DNA from: Flavihumibacter sp. UBA7668
GTDB lineage: Bacteria; Bacteroidota; Bacteroidia; Chitinophagales; Chitinophagaceae
Direction: 5' to 3'
Assembly (NCBI RefSeq): GCF_002483205.1
Contig: NZ_DLHM01000001.1
Span: 372,001-436,000, forward strand
Length of the DNA stretch: 64,000 nt
This document shows, in pieces, positions 27,976 to 36,676 of the stretch. Position 1 is the stretch's first letter. The number at the start of each line of letters is the position of its first letter. Below the pieces are notes generated by a model that was not told the DNA's origin, did no database searches, and saw only the letters and a program-made list of their open reading frames with translations. The position numbers were made by a program, and so were the translations under genes.

Positions 27976-29238
27976 ATGAATCAACTCTTTCTTGGTGTTC
28001 TATCCGGAGCAGTATTAACATTGGCTGCCTGCAATTCGCAGACGCCCAACCATGCATCTGCATCCAGAACCACCCCGGAGCCGGCTGCTGCAGATACAAC
28101 AGGCGCTCCGGTTGAAACCAAATCAGCCAATACGACGTACAAACCTGCATTTGCCGGACAAACCCGCATCGGGAGTGTTAAAACAACCACACCCTATATA
28201 ATTACCCAGGTTAACACCGCTTTGAAGTCTCCCTGGGGATTAACTGAGTTGCCCGATGGCAGGTGGCTAATCACTGAAAAAGCAGGTAATTTGCGTATTG
28301 CTTCTCTTGACGGTAAACTCAGTGAGCCGATCAATGGCTTGCCGGCAGTAAATGCCAAGGGACAGGGTGGCTTACTTGGCATCACACTTGACCCTTCCTT
28401 TGCCGGCAACCGTATGGTATATTGGGTTTTTGCAGAACCACAGGAAAACAACGGTTCGCTCACAGCAGTTGCCAAAGGCAGGTTATCAGATGATGAAACC
28501 AGGATTGAAAATGCTGTGGTAATTTATCGGGCAACACCTGCGCATAACAAAGGCAATAACCATTATGGTGGCAGAATACTTTTTGATAAAGCCGGTAATC
28601 TATTTGTCAGCACAGGTGAACGTTCTGATAAATCAACCCGGGTGGAAGCACAGGACCTGAATTCAGGTCTGGGGAAAATCGTTCGCATCAATACAGATGG
28701 TCAGCCTGCAGCCGGCAATCCGTTTGTTAACCAAAGTGGTGCCCGTGCTGAAATCTATACCTACGGACATAGAAATGTTCAGAGTCTGGCTATTCATCCG
28801 GTTACCGGAGATCTATGGGATGCAGAATTCGGTCCACGTGGTGGCGATGAGCTCAACCTGATTCAACCAGGTAAAAACTATGGCTGGCCGGTTATTTCCT
28901 ACGGTATTGAATACAGTGGAGAAGCCATGCCCGGAGCACTTACTCAAAAAGAAGGAATGGAACAACCTGTATATTATTGGGATCCCACTCTTTCTCCAAG
29001 TGGTATGACATTCTACAGTAGTGATGCCATTCCTGAATGGAAAAACAATCTTTTTATTGGCGGACTCAGTGGCATGCACATTGCCCGTCTGGTTATCAAA
29101 GACAATAAAGTAGTGGGAGAAGAACGCATTGCAGCCGATCAGAAAGATCGATTCAGAGCCGTTGCCGAAGGAAAAGACGGTGCACTGTATGCAGTGAGTG
29201 ATAGTGGGAAGTTTTATAGGATAGGGAAAGGAAAGTGA
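27976..29238 (+). CDS. PQQ-dependent sugar (glucose/sorbosone-type) dehydrogenase, lipoprotein
   Basis: A 420-aa six-bladed propeller of the GSDH family that oxidises aldose-type sugars or alcohols with pyrroloquinoline quinone outside the inner membrane. The N-terminus has a lipobox TLAAC (residues 15-19) and a 50-residue low-complexity linker rich in A, T and P. Landmarks include PWGLTELPDGRWLITEKAG, GLLGITLDPSF, HNKGNNHYGGRILFD with the catalytic-type histidine, IYTYGHRNVQ with the PQQ-contacting arginine, and FGPRGGDELNLIQPGKNYGWP. No PQQ synthesis genes are nearby. A near-consensus TAAGTTTA lies at 27935-27942. The stop codon opens a block of 9-nt repeats. Confidence 0.9.
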   Translation: MNQLFLGVLSGAVLTLAACNSQTPNHASASRTTPEPAAADTTGAPVETKSANTTYKPAFAGQTRIGSVKTTTPYIITQVNTALKSPWGLTELPDGRWLITEKAGNLRIASLDGKLSEPINGLPAVNAKGQGGLLGITLDPSFAGNRMVYWVFAEPQENNGSLTAVAKGRLSDDETRIENAVVIYRATPAHNKGNNHYGGRILFDKAGNLFVSTGERSDKSTRVEAQDLNSGLGKIVRINTDGQPAAGNPFVNQSGARAEIYTYGHRNVQSLAIHPVTGDLWDAEFGPRGGDELNLIQPGKNYGWPVISYGIEYSGEAMPGALTQKEGMEQPVYYWDPTLSPSGMTFYSSDAIPEWKNNLFIGGLSGMHIARLVIKDNKVVGEERIAADQKDRFRAVAEGKDGALYAVSDSGKFYRIGKGK

Positions 29239-29411
29239 AGGAGGTGAAGGAAGTGAATAAGGTGAATGAGGTGAATGAGGTGAATGAGGTGAATGGTGAA
29301 TATTCAGAAGGTAGAATTAACAAGTGAATATAACAAAGGACTACAGGTGTGCTGTAGTCCTTTGTTATATTCACTATTCACCTCATTCACCTCATTCACC
29401 TTGTTCGCCTC
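29239..29411. repeat. Nested inverted repeat with 9-nt tandem units between two convergent genes
   Basis: Left side: six nonamers (AGGAGGTGA, AGGAAGTGA, ATAAGGTGA, then three ATGAGGTGA) at 29239-29292, starting at the stop codon of the sugar dehydrogenase. Right side: ATTCACCTC, ATTCACCTC, ATTCACCTT at 29376-29402, running to the rsgA stop. A 27-bp segment (29259-29285) is the exact reverse complement of 29376-29402. Inside lies a separate perfect 24-bp stem. Confidence 0.9.
29323..29375. terminator. Perfect 24-bp hairpin, likely bidirectional transcription stop
   Basis: Arms 29323-29346 and 29352-29375 are exact reverse complements around a GTGTG loop. It sits between convergent genes. It lacks the compact GC stem plus T-run of a standard terminator, so the terminator reading rests on position and stem strength. 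Confidence 0.55.
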
Positions 29412-30338
29412 CTAATAATTTTTATCCTCAATTGAGTCCAATATCGTACAATAGCTCACATACCTGTCCATATGAACTTTCCCTTCCTGGACAGCTTCTT
29501 TAACCGCGCAACCAGGTTCATTCATATGAAGACAGTTATTGAACTGGCAATTGGATAGAAGGTTTCGCATCTCTGGAAAATAATGAGAGAGTTCCTGCCG
29601 GGAAATGCCAACAATCCCTAATTCACGGATTCCCGGTGTATCAATAATTTGTCCGCCTCCAGGCAAATCAAACATCTCGGCAAATGTTGTGGTATGCAAT
29701 CCCTTCCCACTCCATTCACTTACTTCCTGTGTTCTGAGTGCCATCTCCGGAAAAACAGCATTGATAAAGGTTGATTTTCCAACACCGGAATGACCACTGA
29801 TCAGGGTGGTTTTATTCTGCAAAAGGAGTTTGAGCTCATCGAGCCCTAATTTTTCTTTCACACTCACCAGAAAAACCTTGTATCCGATCGATTCATAGAT
29901 CTCTTCCAGCTCTGCATACTTATCCAATTCTTTATCCCGATAAATATCTGCTTTATTAAAAACGATGATGGCAGGAATATGATAGGCTTCTGCAGTACAT
30001 AAAAAGCGATCGATGAAACCCTGTGAAGTGCGGGGTTCTTTCAAGGTGGCAAAGATCAATGCCTGATCCAGGTTGGAAGCAATAATATGATGTGCTACTT
30101 TTTTGTGAGGAGATGTACGGGCTATATAATTATCCCGGTCATGAATAGCCGTAATCATCACAGTTTTCTCCAGCTCATTTTCCATTTCAAAATCGACCCA
30201 GTCGCCCACTGCAATAGGATTCGTAGAAGTAATGCCATCAATCTTCAGCACGCCTTTTACGCGACCGTTGATTAATTGTCCATCTTCTGTTTTAAGTGCA
30301 TACCAGCTACCCGTCGATTTATAGACCCTTGCCTTCAT
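29412..30338 (-). CDS. rsgA: Ribosome small-subunit-dependent GTPase A
   Basis: RsgA checks late 30S maturation. The 308-aa protein has the OB-fold N-terminus (about 1-70), then the circularly permuted GTPase order: NKAD at 128-131, GHSGVGKS at 182-189 and DTPG at 233-236, and the zinc site C264, C269, H271, C277 in NCQFNNCLHMNEPGC. It lies 38 bp downstream of the VWA gene on the same strand and may be read from the moxR operon. The TAG stop abuts the nonamer inverted repeat. Confidence 0.95.
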   Translation of the reverse strand: MKARVYKSTGSWYALKTEDGQLINGRVKGVLKIDGITSTNPIAVGDWVDFEMENELEKTVMITAIHDRDNYIARTSPHKKVAHHIIASNLDQALIFATLKEPRTSQGFIDRFLCTAEAYHIPAIIVFNKADIYRDKELDKYAELEEIYESIGYKVFLVSVKEKLGLDELKLLLQNKTTLISGHSGVGKSTFINAVFPEMALRTQEVSEWSGKGLHTTTFAEMFDLPGGGQIIDTPGIRELGIVGISRQELSHYFPEMRNLLSNCQFNNCLHMNEPGCAVKEAVQEGKVHMDRYVSYCTILDSIEDKNY

Positions 30339-30376
30339 ACTTGAATTCTATTACTGCGAAAGTACTGGATTTGCTC

Positions 30377-31387
30377 TTAGGGAAATTTTCTGAATAGTGT
30401 CAACCGCAACAACCACTCCAGACTTAAAAAAAGCAGGGCAGCCAGGGCAAGCGGAAGGAATCGGTCAGTATACTGACGTAAGGAGGTCACTTCTATTGTT
30501 GATTTTTCCAACTCATCGATTTCCTTGTACACATTTGTTAACCCTTCATTATCGGAAACCCTAAAATATTTGCCGCCGGTTTCATTGGCAATCTGGGTTA
30601 ACAGTTTTTCATCAATATTCACTTTCTCTCTTTGCATAACCACTCTTCCGGATCCATCCTGAACCGGTATGGGAGCATACCCTTCGGATCCAACTCCAAT
30701 GGTATATACTTTTATACCCAGACTCTTGGCTATTTCCTTAGCTGTAACAGGTGGTATTTGTCCGCCATTATTTTCTCCATCCGTTAAAAGAATCACCACT
30801 TTGGATTTGGATTTACTCAGGCGAAGCCGGTCGGCACTGGTAGCCAATCCGGAGCCGATGGCAGTACCATCTTCCAGCAATCCGCTTTGGATACCATCAA
30901 TTTGTCCTTTCAATACATTTTTATCAGTTGTTAAGGGAACGAGGGTAAAACTCTCTCCGGAAAAAATCACAATACCCACCCGATCGGTTTTGCGACTATC
31001 AACAAAATCGATAGCAACTGATTTGGCGGCTTCCAGCCGATTAGGAGTAAAATCCTGCGCCAGCATTGAGCCACTGACATCAAGGGTCAGAATGATATCC
31101 ACTCCTTCTCCCTGTACCTGCTCCTGATCGAAATGGGATTGCGGGCGGGCCATAGCCAGAATAATGCAGGCGATGGATAAGAGGCGAAGTATGAAGGGGA
31201 GATGTTGAAATCTGGTTTTGATTGATTTGGACCCGGCCGACCATCCTGCTGTAGTGGAAACAAGCAGGGTGCCTTTTTTTCTTCTTCCTTTTTTCCAATA
31301 CCACCAACCCATAACCGGGATGATCAGGAGTAACCAGAGCACCCAGGGCCAGGCAAAATCTATTGTATTGAAATAATTTGCAATCAC
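30377..31387 (-). CDS. VWA domain membrane protein (BatA/BatB-like)
   Basis: A 336-aa inner-membrane protein with two N-terminal helices (about 12-30 and 64-80), a von Willebrand A domain from about 96 to 290 and a C-terminal helix (LPLALAALLFLSLEWLL). The metal-ion-dependent adhesion site is intact: DVSGSML (D103, S105, S107), a threonine in DGTAIGSGL and the aspartate in LLTDGENNGG. It overlaps the upstream BatD-like gene by 4 nt, indicating coupling. Bat proteins are linked with stress and oxygen tolerance, but their mechanism is unresolved. Confidence 0.88.
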   Translation of the reverse strand: MIANYFNTIDFAWPWVLWLLLIIPVMGWWYWKKGRRKKGTLLVSTTAGWSAGSKSIKTRFQHLPFILRLLSIACIILAMARPQSHFDQEQVQGEGVDIILTLDVSGSMLAQDFTPNRLEAAKSVAIDFVDSRKTDRVGIVIFSGESFTLVPLTTDKNVLKGQIDGIQSGLLEDGTAIGSGLATSADRLRLSKSKSKVVILLTDGENNGGQIPPVTAKEIAKSLGIKVYTIGVGSEGYAPIPVQDGSGRVVMQREKVNIDEKLLTQIANETGGKYFRVSDNEGLTNVYKEIDELEKSTIEVTSLRQYTDRFLPLALAALLFLSLEWLLRLTLFRKFP

Positions 31388-32301
31388 GCTCCCGGAGTTT
31401 TATAATGAACTTCATCTATAATTGAAAGTGATTTTCGAATCACTTCCAATGCATCTTCCTGTTCATTCACAGGTGGAATATAACGGGCAAATTTAACCGC
31501 ATCAGCTAAACGTAATGTTTGCGCCAGCTGATATAATTGTTCTCTTGAAAGATCTGACTGAACTTTCATAACAAGCTGTTCATTGGTAGCATCCGGTGAA
31601 GTAACCAGTCGTCGATTCTTAAAATAAGTACGTGTGATATCATTCAGGCGGATAAAATAAGGCTTCACTTCAGTTACAGCCGGCAATCCGCCCTTTTTTA
31701 ATTCCGTTAATTCTTTCAAAGCCAGCTCCAGCGCGGAGAGCTGGATTCCGGATGGTTTTTCCTTTTCAACCTCTGTTTTGTTTCGTTTCCACAATAGAAA
31801 AACTAGCAAGGCGATGGCAATCAGCGTTACAGCCGCAAGAATATAATTAATATAAAGTGTATCCATAGCAGGCACTTCCACTATGTCTTTGAGATCGTGA
31901 TAGGGCTGATTGGGATCCATTGGACTGTAATCAACTGTTACTCGTAAGGAATCTGTCAAATAGCGATTATTCCCGACCGTTAATCCCATTTGGGGAATAA
32001 CCCATTGTCCGGAATCAAATGACGTGATGGAAACTACCTGTTTGAAGAGAACGGTACTAACATTGTTTTGCGTGTCAATCTTGTTCCTGCTTATAAATTG
32101 AAAATGCGGAATGGTATCCAGATTAAACCATCCCATTCGGGTTGCCTGCGGTATTTCCACATCAAGTGTCAACAGAATAGGTTCACCTATCAGGATTTTA
32201 TTTCGATTGATAGAAGCACTTACCCGTACTTCCTGGGCCTGTACGGCAACCAGGCCAATAAAAACGGTGAGCAACCATATGGTCAGGATTTTTTTCAGCA
32301 T
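31384..32301 (-). CDS. BatD/DUF4381-like membrane protein
   Basis: A 305-aa protein: signal peptide to about residue 22 (LVAVQAQ), an extracytoplasmic beta domain (VRVSASINRNKILIGEPILLTL, an Ig-like start as in BatD), one helix at about 151-171 and a cytosolic C-terminal part with ELKKGGLPAVTEVKPYFIRLNDITRTYFKNR, which resembles DUF4381-type tails. Full BatD is about twice as long, so this is a short relative. It lies 3 nt after the DUF58 gene and overlaps the VWA gene, giving a four-gene unit with MoxR. Confidence 0.75.
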   Translation of the reverse strand: MLKKILTIWLLTVFIGLVAVQAQEVRVSASINRNKILIGEPILLTLDVEIPQATRMGWFNLDTIPHFQFISRNKIDTQNNVSTVLFKQVVSITSFDSGQWVIPQMGLTVGNNRYLTDSLRVTVDYSPMDPNQPYHDLKDIVEVPAMDTLYINYILAAVTLIAIALLVFLLWKRNKTEVEKEKPSGIQLSALELALKELTELKKGGLPAVTEVKPYFIRLNDITRTYFKNRRLVTSPDATNEQLVMKVQSDLSREQLYQLAQTLRLADAVKFARYIPPVNEQEDALEVIRKSLSIIDEVHYKTPGA

Positions 32302-32304
32302 GAA

Positions 32305-33174
32305 TCAGGCGCGTCCGATAAAAAATTTCTGTAACACTTTAACGTAATCTTCCCTGGTGGAAATATGCAATAAATCACAACCTGCTTTGTTGAAAGCCTG
32401 TTTGGCCCATTCGGTATGCTGAAAAAAGGCATCGTGGTGGGCTTTACGAACCCTGAAGTCGGAGGTATCGACAGTTACGATAGCACCCGTTTCAGCATCT
32501 TCCAGATCCAGTAATCCGATATCCGGAAGGTTCATATCCATAGGATCATACACTTTTATTCCAACCACATCATGTTTCTTTCCGGCAACTCGTAAGGCAT
32601 CGGCAAAATTCGGATCAAGGAAATCGCTCAATACAAATACAATGCATTTCTGCCGGGTAGTATTATTAAGGAAGCGCAGGGCCTGCGTAAGGTCTGTGCC
32701 TTTGTTAAGCCCTTCCTTAGTGAGCAATTCCCGAACGATAAACAGTCCATGATCACGTCCCTTTTTTGGAGGCACATACAGTTCAATTCCTTCCGTGAAA
32801 AGAATAGCCCCTACTTTATCATTATTGCTGATGGCGGAAAAAGAAAGTACAGCACCAATTTCAGTAACCAGGTCTTTTTTTCTTGCATGAACGGTTCCAA
32901 ATAAAGAACTGGCACTGATGTCGACCAGGAGCACAACGGTTAATTCTCTTTCTTCCTCAAATAATTTGCTGAAGGTGGCATTGAATCTTGCTGATACATT
33001 CCAGTCTATAAAACGGATATCATCACCTGCATGGTACTCACGCACTTCCTTAAACGACATTCCTCTTCCCTTAAAAGCAGAATGATACTCTCCCGTAAAT
33101 AAATGCCGGGTAAGCCGCTTGCTTTTGATTTCAAGCTCCTTTACTTTTTTGAGTATGTCGGATGTGGTTAACAT
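32305..33174 (-). CDS. DUF58 domain protein (MoxR-associated)
   Basis: A 289-aa cytosolic protein with the DUF58 hallmarks GRGMSFKEVREYHAGDDIRFIDWNVSAR (split here: the DxRxIDWN motif at about 70-77) and a VWA-like fold following it (VVLLVDISASSLFG, then FVLSDFLD). DUF58 proteins accompany MoxR ATPases and VWA proteins. Start ATG 33174 lies 11 nt after the moxR stop. It probably acts as a MoxR partner or substrate at the membrane. Confidence 0.88.
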   Translation of the reverse strand: MLTTSDILKKVKELEIKSKRLTRHLFTGEYHSAFKGRGMSFKEVREYHAGDDIRFIDWNVSARFNATFSKLFEEERELTVVLLVDISASSLFGTVHARKKDLVTEIGAVLSFSAISNNDKVGAILFTEGIELYVPPKKGRDHGLFIVRELLTKEGLNKGTDLTQALRFLNNTTRQKCIVFVLSDFLDPNFADALRVAGKKHDVVGIKVYDPMDMNLPDIGLLDLEDAETGAIVTVDTSDFRVRKAHHDAFFQHTEWAKQAFNKAGCDLLHISTREDYVKVLQKFFIGRA

Positions 33175-33185
33175 TAGTTTGTTTC

Positions 33186-34187
33186 TTACGGCACCTGCAC
33201 TGCTCCTAAAATATCATCTATTACCTGCTCTACATTTACATTTTCCGCTTCGGCTTCATAGGTGAGTCCGAGGCGATGACGCAATACATCTTTCGCAATG
33301 GATTTTACATCTTCCGGTATCACAAATGCACGTTTCGATAAATAGGCATGTGCTTTGGCTGCCAATGCCAGATTTATGCTCGCACGAGGAGAGCCTCCAT
33401 AGGAAATCAATGGTTCCAGTTTTGCCAGTCCATATTCAGCCGGACGACGGGTGGAGAAAACAATATCGATTATATACTGTTCAATTTTTTCATCCATATA
33501 AATCTGGCGGGTTAGATCCCTTGCTTCCACCAGTTCACTCATGCTTACCACCTGTTGGATAGCCGGTCCTTTCAATCCCTGAACCTGTTGGCGGATAATC
33601 AGCTGTTCTTCCTGACGGGTTGGGTAACCAACCACCACTTTCATTATAAAGCGATCGACCTGTGCTTCCGGCAAAGGATAGGTTCCCTCCTGTTCCAATG
33701 GGTTCTGAGTAGCCAGTACCAGAAAGGGTTCATCCAGTTTATAGGTTTGATCACCAATGGTAACCTGCCGCTCCTGCATTGCTTCCAGCAGGGCACTTTG
33801 CACCTTGGCCGGTGCCCGGTTGATTTCATCTGCCAGTACAAAATTGGCAAAAATGGGTCCTTTCCTAACCACAAATTCGTTTTTCTGCTGGTGATAGATC
33901 ATGGTACCAATTACATCGGCAGGTAATAAATCAGGTGTGAACTGAATCCTGCTGAATTTAGCATGTACCGCCTGCGCCAGTGATTTGATCGTTAGCGTTT
34001 TTGCCAGTCCGGGTACCCCCTCCAGCAAAACATGGCCATTGCTTAATAATCCGATCAGCAGGCGATCCAGCATATAATGCTGGCCTACAATCACCCGGCC
34101 AACTTCTTCCCGAAGCCTGTCGATGAATGCCGCCTGGTGGCTTATTTTATCATTTAACTGCCTGATGTCTTCCGATGTTGGCAACAT
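33186..34187 (-). CDS. MoxR-type AAA+ ATPase
   Basis: A 333-aa ATPase thought to work as a chaperone for VWA-domain partners. Walker A is GVPGLAKT at 57-64, Walker B is FVLADEINRA, sensor 1 is LATQNPLEQEGTYPLPEAQVDRF-like (the N in ATQNP), and the C-terminal lid includes SYGGSPRASINLALAAKA, the MoxR signature. It is first in the moxR-DUF58-BatD-like-VWA unit. Upstream on the coding strand TGTATTTTG resembles the -7 element with a one-base-short gap. Confidence 0.93.
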   Translation of the reverse strand: MLPTSEDIRQLNDKISHQAAFIDRLREEVGRVIVGQHYMLDRLLIGLLSNGHVLLEGVPGLAKTLTIKSLAQAVHAKFSRIQFTPDLLPADVIGTMIYHQQKNEFVVRKGPIFANFVLADEINRAPAKVQSALLEAMQERQVTIGDQTYKLDEPFLVLATQNPLEQEGTYPLPEAQVDRFIMKVVVGYPTRQEEQLIIRQQVQGLKGPAIQQVVSMSELVEARDLTRQIYMDEKIEQYIIDIVFSTRRPAEYGLAKLEPLISYGGSPRASINLALAAKAHAYLSKRAFVIPEDVKSIAKDVLRHRLGLTYEAEAENVNVEQVIDDILGAVQVP

Positions 34188-34330
34188 ATAGTAAATTTAA
34201 GTATGCAAAATACAATCACAAGTTTAGCAATTCCTACGCCAATATCTGAAAATCAAGCAGTACGGCGAATATTTTTTTGCCCGTGCAATAAAAGCCAGAA
34301 AATAAAGTTATTAATACCAAATCCAACCTT

Positions 34331-34804
34331 ATGATAAAAAGCAGGTTTACATGCATGCTTTTAACAGGCTGTTTAGTGTTATCCGGATTCTCTTCCTGCC
34401 AGAAGAGCAACGATGACGAACCTAAAACAAAAACAGCGCTTCTTACCTCCAGCTTATGGAAAATTTCTTCCATTGGTGTGGATCTGGATAAGAATAATAC
34501 GGTGGATCTCCCTTATCCTCTGGAAAACTGTGAAAAAGATAATACACTGGAATTCAAATCGGATGGCACGGGCATTACCTATGAGGGTGCTACGAAATGT
34601 GATCCGGATGATCCTGACACCGAAAATTTTACCTGGTCCTTTAAAAACAATGAAACCATTCTTAGCATCGCCATTCCCGGTTCTTTCTTTTCAGGTGAAA
34701 CCACCCTTATCACCCTGAATTCATCTACTATGGAAGCTTATCTGGATTTTACCGATCCTGATACCCAAACCGAAGTAAGAATTGTCTTCAAACTCATTCA
34801 TTAA
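34331..34804 (+). CDS. Lipocalin-like lipoprotein
   Basis: A 157-aa exported lipoprotein: lipobox LSGFSSC at about 17-23, then a short acidic linker and a small beta barrel resembling the lipocalin-like domains frequent in Bacteroidota (LLTSSLWKISSIGVD, TLEFKSDGTGITYEGA, FTWSFKNNETILSI, LITLNSSTMEAYLDF). Two cysteines (ENCEKD, TKCDPDD) may pair. Ligand unknown. It stands alone between the divergent moxR operon and a strong terminator. Confidence 0.75.
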   Translation: MIKSRFTCMLLTGCLVLSGFSSCQKSNDDEPKTKTALLTSSLWKISSIGVDLDKNNTVDLPYPLENCEKDNTLEFKSDGTGITYEGATKCDPDDPDTENFTWSFKNNETILSIAIPGSFFSGETTLITLNSSTMEAYLDFTDPDTQTEVRIVFKLIH

Positions 34805-34850
34805 TACGAACCTTCGTTCCATATTTTTTTATCTGCTGATTTCATAAACA

Positions 34851-34885
34851 AGCCCCTGTATGTCTATGCAGGGGCTCTATTTTTT
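34851..34885. terminator. Rho-independent terminator
   Basis: AGCCCCTG (34851-34858) pairs with CAGGGGCT (34869-34876) and is followed by CTATTTTTT, ending the lipocalin-like gene. It touches the nadE stop and, read on the minus strand, has a weaker T-rich tail, so it may serve both convergent genes. Confidence 0.85.
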
Positions 34886-36594
34886 CAACTCAAATACTTT
34901 CCAACGATCGGCATACGCCGCCCCACACCGAATGCCTTCGTGCTGACACGGATAATCGGACAAAACTGATTTCGTTTATACTCATTTGTATTTACCAGTT
35001 TCAATACCCTCCGAACCAGACTCTCTTCTATGCCTAACCGAATAATATCATCCGGACCAAATCGCCGCTCAATATATTGATACAATACCTTATCCAGGAC
35101 ATCGTATTCCGGTAAACTATCACTGTCTTTTTGTCCGGGTCTTAATTCTGCAGAAGGTGGTTTGGTAATGATATTAACCGGAATGATTTCCCTTTCCCGA
35201 TTGATGAATCGTGCCAGTGCAAATACCTGCATTTTGTACACATCCCCGAGTACACTTAATCCGCCGGCCATATCGCCATACAGCGTACCATAACCCGTTG
35301 CCAGTTCACTTTTATTGGAAGTATTCAACAGTATATAACCAAATTTATTCGAGATAGCCATCACCAGATTTCCTCTTGTTCTGCTCTGGATATTTTCCTC
35401 AGCCACACTAAATGGCAAATTCCCAAATACAGGTGCCAGACTTTCTACAAACGCATCAAATACCGGTTTTATCGGGATGATATCATACGGATTGCCCAGG
35501 TTCTGACTCAGTGCAACCGCATCATTTACAGAATGATCAGTTGAAAATTGAGAGGGCATCAGAATCGCGCGAACATTTTCCGGTCCCAGGGCCTCACAAG
35601 CCAACGCCAGTGTTACTGCACTATCAATCCCTCCACTGCTTCCAAGAATCGCTTTTGTAAAACCCATTTTTTGAAAATAGTCCCGAATGCCCAATACCAG
35701 GGCTTCATGAATTTGCCGGATATTATTTTCTGCAGTGAGGTAGTCTATAATTTTTTCAGGATCATTTATTTTCGATACCCGCATATCCTTATTCAATGGA
35801 CGCAAAAGAGCAGTGCCATCACTACTTCCTGCACCCATTTGCTCAAGGTCTGCAAGGATCATATCCTCTTCAAAATACTTCGCTTCCATCACCAGCTCTC
35901 CGGTTGCATTATAAACCAGACTTCCTCCATCAAATACAATCTCCGTTTGAGAGCCCACACAATTCACATAAAACATCGGCAACTTATACTTGCGGATGTT
36001 TGCCTTCACCACTTCCTTTCTGTCTTCATCGTGATCATAATCAAAGGGAGATGCTGAAATATTGATCATCAGATCAGGCTGTTGCGGCATTAACTGATCC
36101 ATCGGACAAATTCGGTACAATGGATTTTCACTTAATGCCCACATGTCCTCGCAAATCGTTAAGGCGATTTTTTTTCCTTTAAATTCAAGCACAGTCCATT
36201 CATAGGCCGGCTCAAAATACCGGTACTCATCAAATACATCGTAGGTAGGCAGGCATGTTTTATGTGCCACACCCTGCACCTTACCTTCATACAATAGCCA
36301 GGCAGCATTGAAAAGGTCTTTCCCTTCCTTAACGGGATTACGAGCCGGACAGCCAACAATCACGCCAATTCCAACGCTCTCTTTTGCGATCCTGTCAACA
36401 GCAGCATAACACTGGTTGATAAAATCTTCAAACTCCAAAAAATCACGGGGAGGATAGCCACAAACGGATAACTCGGAAAAAACCACCAGATCAGCCCCTT
36501 TCTTACGGGCATCCCGGATAGCTGAAATGATTTTTTCGATATTCGCGCTGAAATTGCCAATATGATAATTCTGCTGTGCCAGTGCAATCTTCAT
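34885..36594 (-). CDS. nadE: Glutamine-dependent NAD+ synthetase
   Basis: Makes NAD+ from deamido-NAD+, ATP and glutamine. The 569-aa protein has an N-terminal nitrilase-type glutaminase domain with the triad E41 (FSELSVCGYPP), K112 (VAHKTCLP) and C148 (ALTICEDMW), and a C-terminal synthetase with the PP-loop SGGIDS at 320-325 and LLNTSNKSELATGYGTLYGD. ATG 36594 is preferred to the TTG 9 nt upstream because it gives the usual MKIALAQQ start. It is divergent from gldB; nadE next to gld genes also occurs in other Bacteroidota as far as I recall. Confidence 0.95.
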   Translation of the reverse strand: MKIALAQQNYHIGNFSANIEKIISAIRDARKKGADLVVFSELSVCGYPPRDFLEFEDFINQCYAAVDRIAKESVGIGVIVGCPARNPVKEGKDLFNAAWLLYEGKVQGVAHKTCLPTYDVFDEYRYFEPAYEWTVLEFKGKKIALTICEDMWALSENPLYRICPMDQLMPQQPDLMINISASPFDYDHDEDRKEVVKANIRKYKLPMFYVNCVGSQTEIVFDGGSLVYNATGELVMEAKYFEEDMILADLEQMGAGSSDGTALLRPLNKDMRVSKINDPEKIIDYLTAENNIRQIHEALVLGIRDYFQKMGFTKAILGSSGGIDSAVTLALACEALGPENVRAILMPSQFSTDHSVNDAVALSQNLGNPYDIIPIKPVFDAFVESLAPVFGNLPFSVAEENIQSRTRGNLVMAISNKFGYILLNTSNKSELATGYGTLYGDMAGGLSVLGDVYKMQVFALARFINREREIIPVNIITKPPSAELRPGQKDSDSLPEYDVLDKVLYQYIERRFGPDDIIRLGIEESLVRRVLKLVNTNEYKRNQFCPIIRVSTKAFGVGRRMPIVGKYLS

Positions 36595-36603
36595 GGGATT
36601 CAA

Positions 36604-36611
36604 TATTTTTG
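36604..36611 (+). promoter_or_regulatory. Bacteroidota -7 element for gldB (TATTTTTG)
   Basis: Exact TAnnTTTG match in the nadE-gldB divergent gap, implying a leader of about 60 nt before the ATG at 36677. No clear -33 TTG. Confidence 0.4.
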
Positions 36612-36676
36612 TTGCTTGCGTTGGGAATACGAATGTACGTTATACAACAAAACCCCTACGCAAACGTTTTTTGCCC

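Noticed and set aside
30377..34187. MoxR-VWA genes as a defence or ternary MoxR-type conflict system
   Set aside because: Gene order and membrane anchors match the common MoxR-DUF58-Bat envelope operon, with no effector or toxin-like gene.
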